Below, piece by piece: positions 31,717 through 33,673 of a stretch of 33,673 nt of DNA. Origin of the DNA: an uncultured bacterium (lineage in GTDB: Bacteria > Acidobacteriota > Aminicenantia > Aminicenantales > CALLJL01); the NCBI GenBank assembly GCA_938092135.1, contig CALLJL010000019.1, positions 91,211-124,883 of the forward strand, written 5' to 3'. Every line of letters starts with the position of its first letter. Within the stretch, counting starts at the first letter, position 1. Below the pieces are notes generated by a model, which saw only the letters and a list, made by a program, of their open reading frames with translations, was not told the origin of the DNA and made no database searches. Made by a program: the position numbers and the translations under genes.

Positions 31717-32647
31717 CGGCAATTCTCCTGGCTAAACTTTTAACTTCCTCTGCCCATAGGGATCGTTGGTTTTGAGCCCAGGACTCATAAAGAAGAAATA
31801 GCTTCCTCCGACTTTCCTTTTTTAAATAACAGGAATTGTTGTCAGACTCTTTTTTGAAATCGCTATGGGTCAATTGCTCCTCCTTGAAAAGATTGTAAAC
31901 AAAGCGGTCAACATCAGGACGAAAAGGCTCAACTAAATCACAGGCTAAAGATTCACGGCCGTACTCAAAAGCATGGTAAAAACCGATAAGTGGATCTAAA
32001 CCTAAGCACTCTATTTCCCTAACCATTTCAAAGTGAAGGAAGGTGTAAATAAGTGAAAGCAAAGCATTAACTGGGTCAGTAGGAGGTCGTCTAACCCGGG
32101 CGTGAAAACCGAGCGAAGGCGGAAACAAAAGCGAAAAGGCTCGATAATAAGCATTAGCCGCGCTTCCTTCCAAGCCTCTTAAAGATTCAATATTTGGCTG
32201 CTGATTTACCTGGTCAATTATTGCTTTAATTGTTTCTATGGCCTTTATTAATTCATATTTAATATCCTTTCTTTGTTCAGCCATTTCTTCAAGAAATTTC
32301 TTATTTTTCTGCAGCTTTCTTGCCACCAGATCGGTGGCTACGATTAAAGCGAAAGCCGATTGAGATTTTTCATATTGCTTAAGTCTCAGGAGCCCATTAC
32401 GGTGGAGACGCCCATGAAGAATACCAGCAAAACGCAATCTTTTGCCATAAAGGAAAAGAACGCTGATATTATTAATAGCTAATTTATGGAGGACAGAAGT
32501 CTCAAGTTTTATATTGCCAGCGATGATAACTCTTTTCAATGGACCTAGAGGGACAATGCCTTCTCTTTTTTTCTTGGAATAAAAAGCAATGGCCTGGCCA
32601 TCAATCCTTAGCTCCAAGTCCTTTCGGTCTATATATAAGCTACCCAT
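31691..32647 (-). CDS. cas1: CRISPR-associated endonuclease/integrase Cas1 (first, canonical)
   Basis: A 318-residue Cas1 that integrates new spacers into CRISPR arrays. The beta domain has GPLKRVIIAGNIKLETSVL. The catalytic helical domain has E160 (RGLEGSAANAYY), H225 (GFYHAFEYGRESLACDL) and E240 in DLVEPFRPDVDRFV, all conserved. The type resembles the Cas1 of type I and III systems. It starts 1 nt after the upstream cas2 stop. The last 26 nt overlap the next cas1, so both Cas1 proteins are made from one transcript. Confidence 0.93.
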   Translation of the reverse strand: MGSLYIDRKDLELRIDGQAIAFYSKKKREGIVPLGPLKRVIIAGNIKLETSVLHKLAINNISVLFLYGKRLRFAGILHGRLHRNGLLRLKQYEKSQSAFALIVATDLVARKLQKNKKFLEEMAEQRKDIKYELIKAIETIKAIIDQVNQQPNIESLRGLEGSAANAYYRAFSLLFPPSLGFHARVRRPPTDPVNALLSLIYTFLHFEMVREIECLGLDPLIGFYHAFEYGRESLACDLVEPFRPDVDRFVYNLFKEEQLTHSDFKKESDNNSCYLKKESRRKLFLLYESWAQNQRSLWAEEVKSLARRIADGPDALSD

Positions 32648-32648
32648 T

Positions 32649-32933
32649 CTAACCTATATAAAAATATGAGGGATCTTTGGGAGGAACGGCTTTTCCGAGG
32701 GCATAAATTTTTGCCCTTCTTTCAACCTGAAATATGTGAACCCGATCGAATCTTTCATCAATCAAATAAGTGAGTTCCTCAACAATTGAATCCAATTCAG
32801 CCTCAGTCAAAAAACATTCGTAGACTGATTTCTGGCCGCCTGTGCTGTAGCCTTTAAGCAGATGACGGACTCGATTAAGACGCTTTTCGTCACTGATATC
32901 ATAGGCAATCAAATAAAGCTCTCTTGCCGCCAT
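32649..32933 (-). CDS. cas2: CRISPR-associated protein Cas2 (first copy)
   Basis: A 94-residue Cas2: LYLIAYDISDEKRLNRVRHL holds the conserved Asp and Arg, GGQKSVYECFLTEAEL the second strand and RVHIFQVERR the fourth, with a C-terminal tail KDPSYFYIG. It precedes the canonical cas1 by 1 nt, so this operon has the order cas2-cas1-cas1-cas2. No strong ribosome-binding site is evident. A 179-nt gap separates it from the upstream HEPN-domain gene. Confidence 0.9.
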   Translation of the reverse strand: MAARELYLIAYDISDEKRLNRVRHLLKGYSTGGQKSVYECFLTEAELDSIVEELTYLIDERFDRVHIFQVERRAKIYALGKAVPPKDPSYFYIG

Positions 32934-33112
32934 TTGTTTTCAGGAATATTATTAGAAATTGGAAATCTCCCGGCCACAAAATAAACGTTTTAGAAATGTT
33001 TCAAAATTTCAAATATCTGGAGATAGATAAGGATAACTTTTTAAAAATTCTAGCTAAATAATATTAGGATTCAGTTAAAATTTCTTTGAGCGGGGAAAAT
33101 AAATTTAAGAGC
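32934..33112. other. AT-rich gap upstream of the cas2-cas1-cas1-cas2 operon
   Basis: No gene. Loose inverted matches such as AATCTCC (32964-32970) and GGAGAT (33020-33025) occur, plus one GTTTCAAAATTTC (33008), but no repeated unit, so no CRISPR array is present. Confidence 0.4.
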
Positions 33113-33673
33113 TCAAAAGGTTAATTGCGGAAATTCAGGCAAGGCTTTCTCATCAAGTTCTAGAAATTCTAAACATTTAGTGAAAGCAAATTTATACTTA
33201 TCCTCGCCAGCCGTTAAGTCCCCGTGGACGATAATATTTTTATTCCTTAGATCAATAATAGGAGAAATTATAGAATCATAGAGCTCAAAAAATCGATGGC
33301 CTATAGCTTTCAATCCTCTTTCCTCTTCGAGAGCCATTAAAAGCCTATAAGCAGCATAAAGGGGAACTTCAATCTTTTGGTTTCTTTCATTATAATATTT
33401 TGTTTTCATTTCATCTTTCAATTTGTCTGGTACTAAATCCAATTTAATATCAGAAGCATTTAAATCATATTTTTTTAATTCGAGCTGGGCTCTTTTTTCC
33501 AAAGCTCGGTAAATTCGAATCAAGGCATCATCATAACGTTTCTCCAGTTCGGCCCTTCTTTTTGCATTCGCTAACAAATCTAGCAATCGATACTCTTCTT
33601 TTTTCAACTCCAGTATTTTCTTTTCTTCTTCACTTAAAGGTTGTTTTGTTTTCTCAGGTTCTTCCTCAGAACC
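33113..33673 (-). CDS. C-terminal part of a HEPN-domain CRISPR ancillary protein (Cas02710/TIGR02710-like), 5' end beyond the window
   Basis: The frame is open from the window's right edge to the stop at 33113 (186 residues visible). A charged linker (EEEPEKTKQPLSEEEKK) precedes a helical domain with ELEKRYDDALIRIYRALEKRAQ, VPLYAAYRLLMAL and LRNKNIIVHGD. The Arg-Asn-x5-His pattern (RNKNIIVH) fits the HEPN RNase motif. The RYDDA-RIYRALE block is what I associate with the TIGR02710 CARF-HEPN family, whose CARF domain senses cyclic oligoadenylate in type III systems. The CARF part is not in the window, so sensing is inferred. A start at TTG 33607 is possible but would cut the linker; a longer protein is more likely. 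Confidence 0.65.
   Translation of the reverse strand, partial: GSEEEPEKTKQPLSEEEKKILELKKEEYRLLDLLANAKRRAELEKRYDDALIRIYRALEKRAQLELKKYDLNASDIKLDLVPDKLKDEMKTKYYNERNQKIEVPLYAAYRLLMALEEERGLKAIGHRFFELYDSIISPIIDLRNKNIIVHGDLTAGEDKYKFAFTKCLEFLELDEKALPEFPQLTF

Noticed and set aside
32934..33112. Possible CRISPR array or repeat next to cas2
   Set aside because: GTTTCAAAATTTC occurs once; no regularly spaced repeats here or at 30371-30622.

Overview
This is a bacterial chromosome segment of moderate-to-low GC. The mix of genes resembles uncultivated, fermentative Acidobacteriota relatives such as Aminicenantes: 6-bladed beta-propeller proteins, an M6-type peptidase, a fused ADP-forming acyl-CoA synthetase, a NuoF-GltD fusion, a small RRM protein and dispersed GGGGACACAAAC boxes. 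That assignment is inference, since there is no rRNA or marker gene here. No tRNA, rRNA, insertion sequence or CRISPR array was recognised.

Layout. Positions 1-4391 (minus) carry an SOS mutagenesis operon, lexA-dinB-dnaE, with dnaE running off the left edge. Positions 4716-9244 hold a gamma-carbonic-anhydrase-like protein, an active-looking beta-lactamase-fold hydrolase and an acetate-CoA ligase (ADP-forming). Positions 9543-11483 (minus) encode a secreted M6-type metallopeptidase bracketed by GGGGACAC boxes. A pyrimidine-rich 0.7 kb gap then leads to two consecutive sensor proteins (12207-15014); the second has a receiver domain and has lost the phospho-accepting histidine. Next come an XRE regulator (minus) and, divergently, a [2Fe-2S] protein, the NuoF-GltD flavoprotein and an RRM protein (15601-19296). 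Positions 19638-24424 (minus) hold a lipoprotein with a ruined beta-lactamase active site, an atypical SDR, a histidine ammonia-lyase with Ala-Cys-Gly instead of Ala-Ser-Gly, and a small membrane protein. A threonine-dehydrogenase-like epimerase follows at 24638-25594.

Two blocks stand out. Positions 25683-28694 form a compact AT-rich operon. It has two tiny exported or membrane-anchored peptides sharing cysteines at exactly residues 44, 46, 54 and 56 (CxC-x7-CxC), then two 6-bladed-propeller proteins and a membrane-anchored thioredoxin-fold protein with CPPC. This looks like a peptide plus redox and propeller system that I cannot match to a named one. Positions 30623-33673 (minus) form a CRISPR adaptation locus with the order (CARF-)HEPN protein, cas2, cas1, cas1, cas2. 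The two Cas1 proteins are strongly diverged but both keep the catalytic residues. A GH51 arabinofuranosidase (28799-30370) lies between the two blocks.

How the genes fit together: the metabolic genes (acyl-CoA synthetase, NuoF-GltD, HAL, threonine dehydrogenase, arabinofuranosidase, peptidase) suit an anaerobic scavenger of peptides and plant or microbial polysaccharide. The rest is stress response, signalling and defence.
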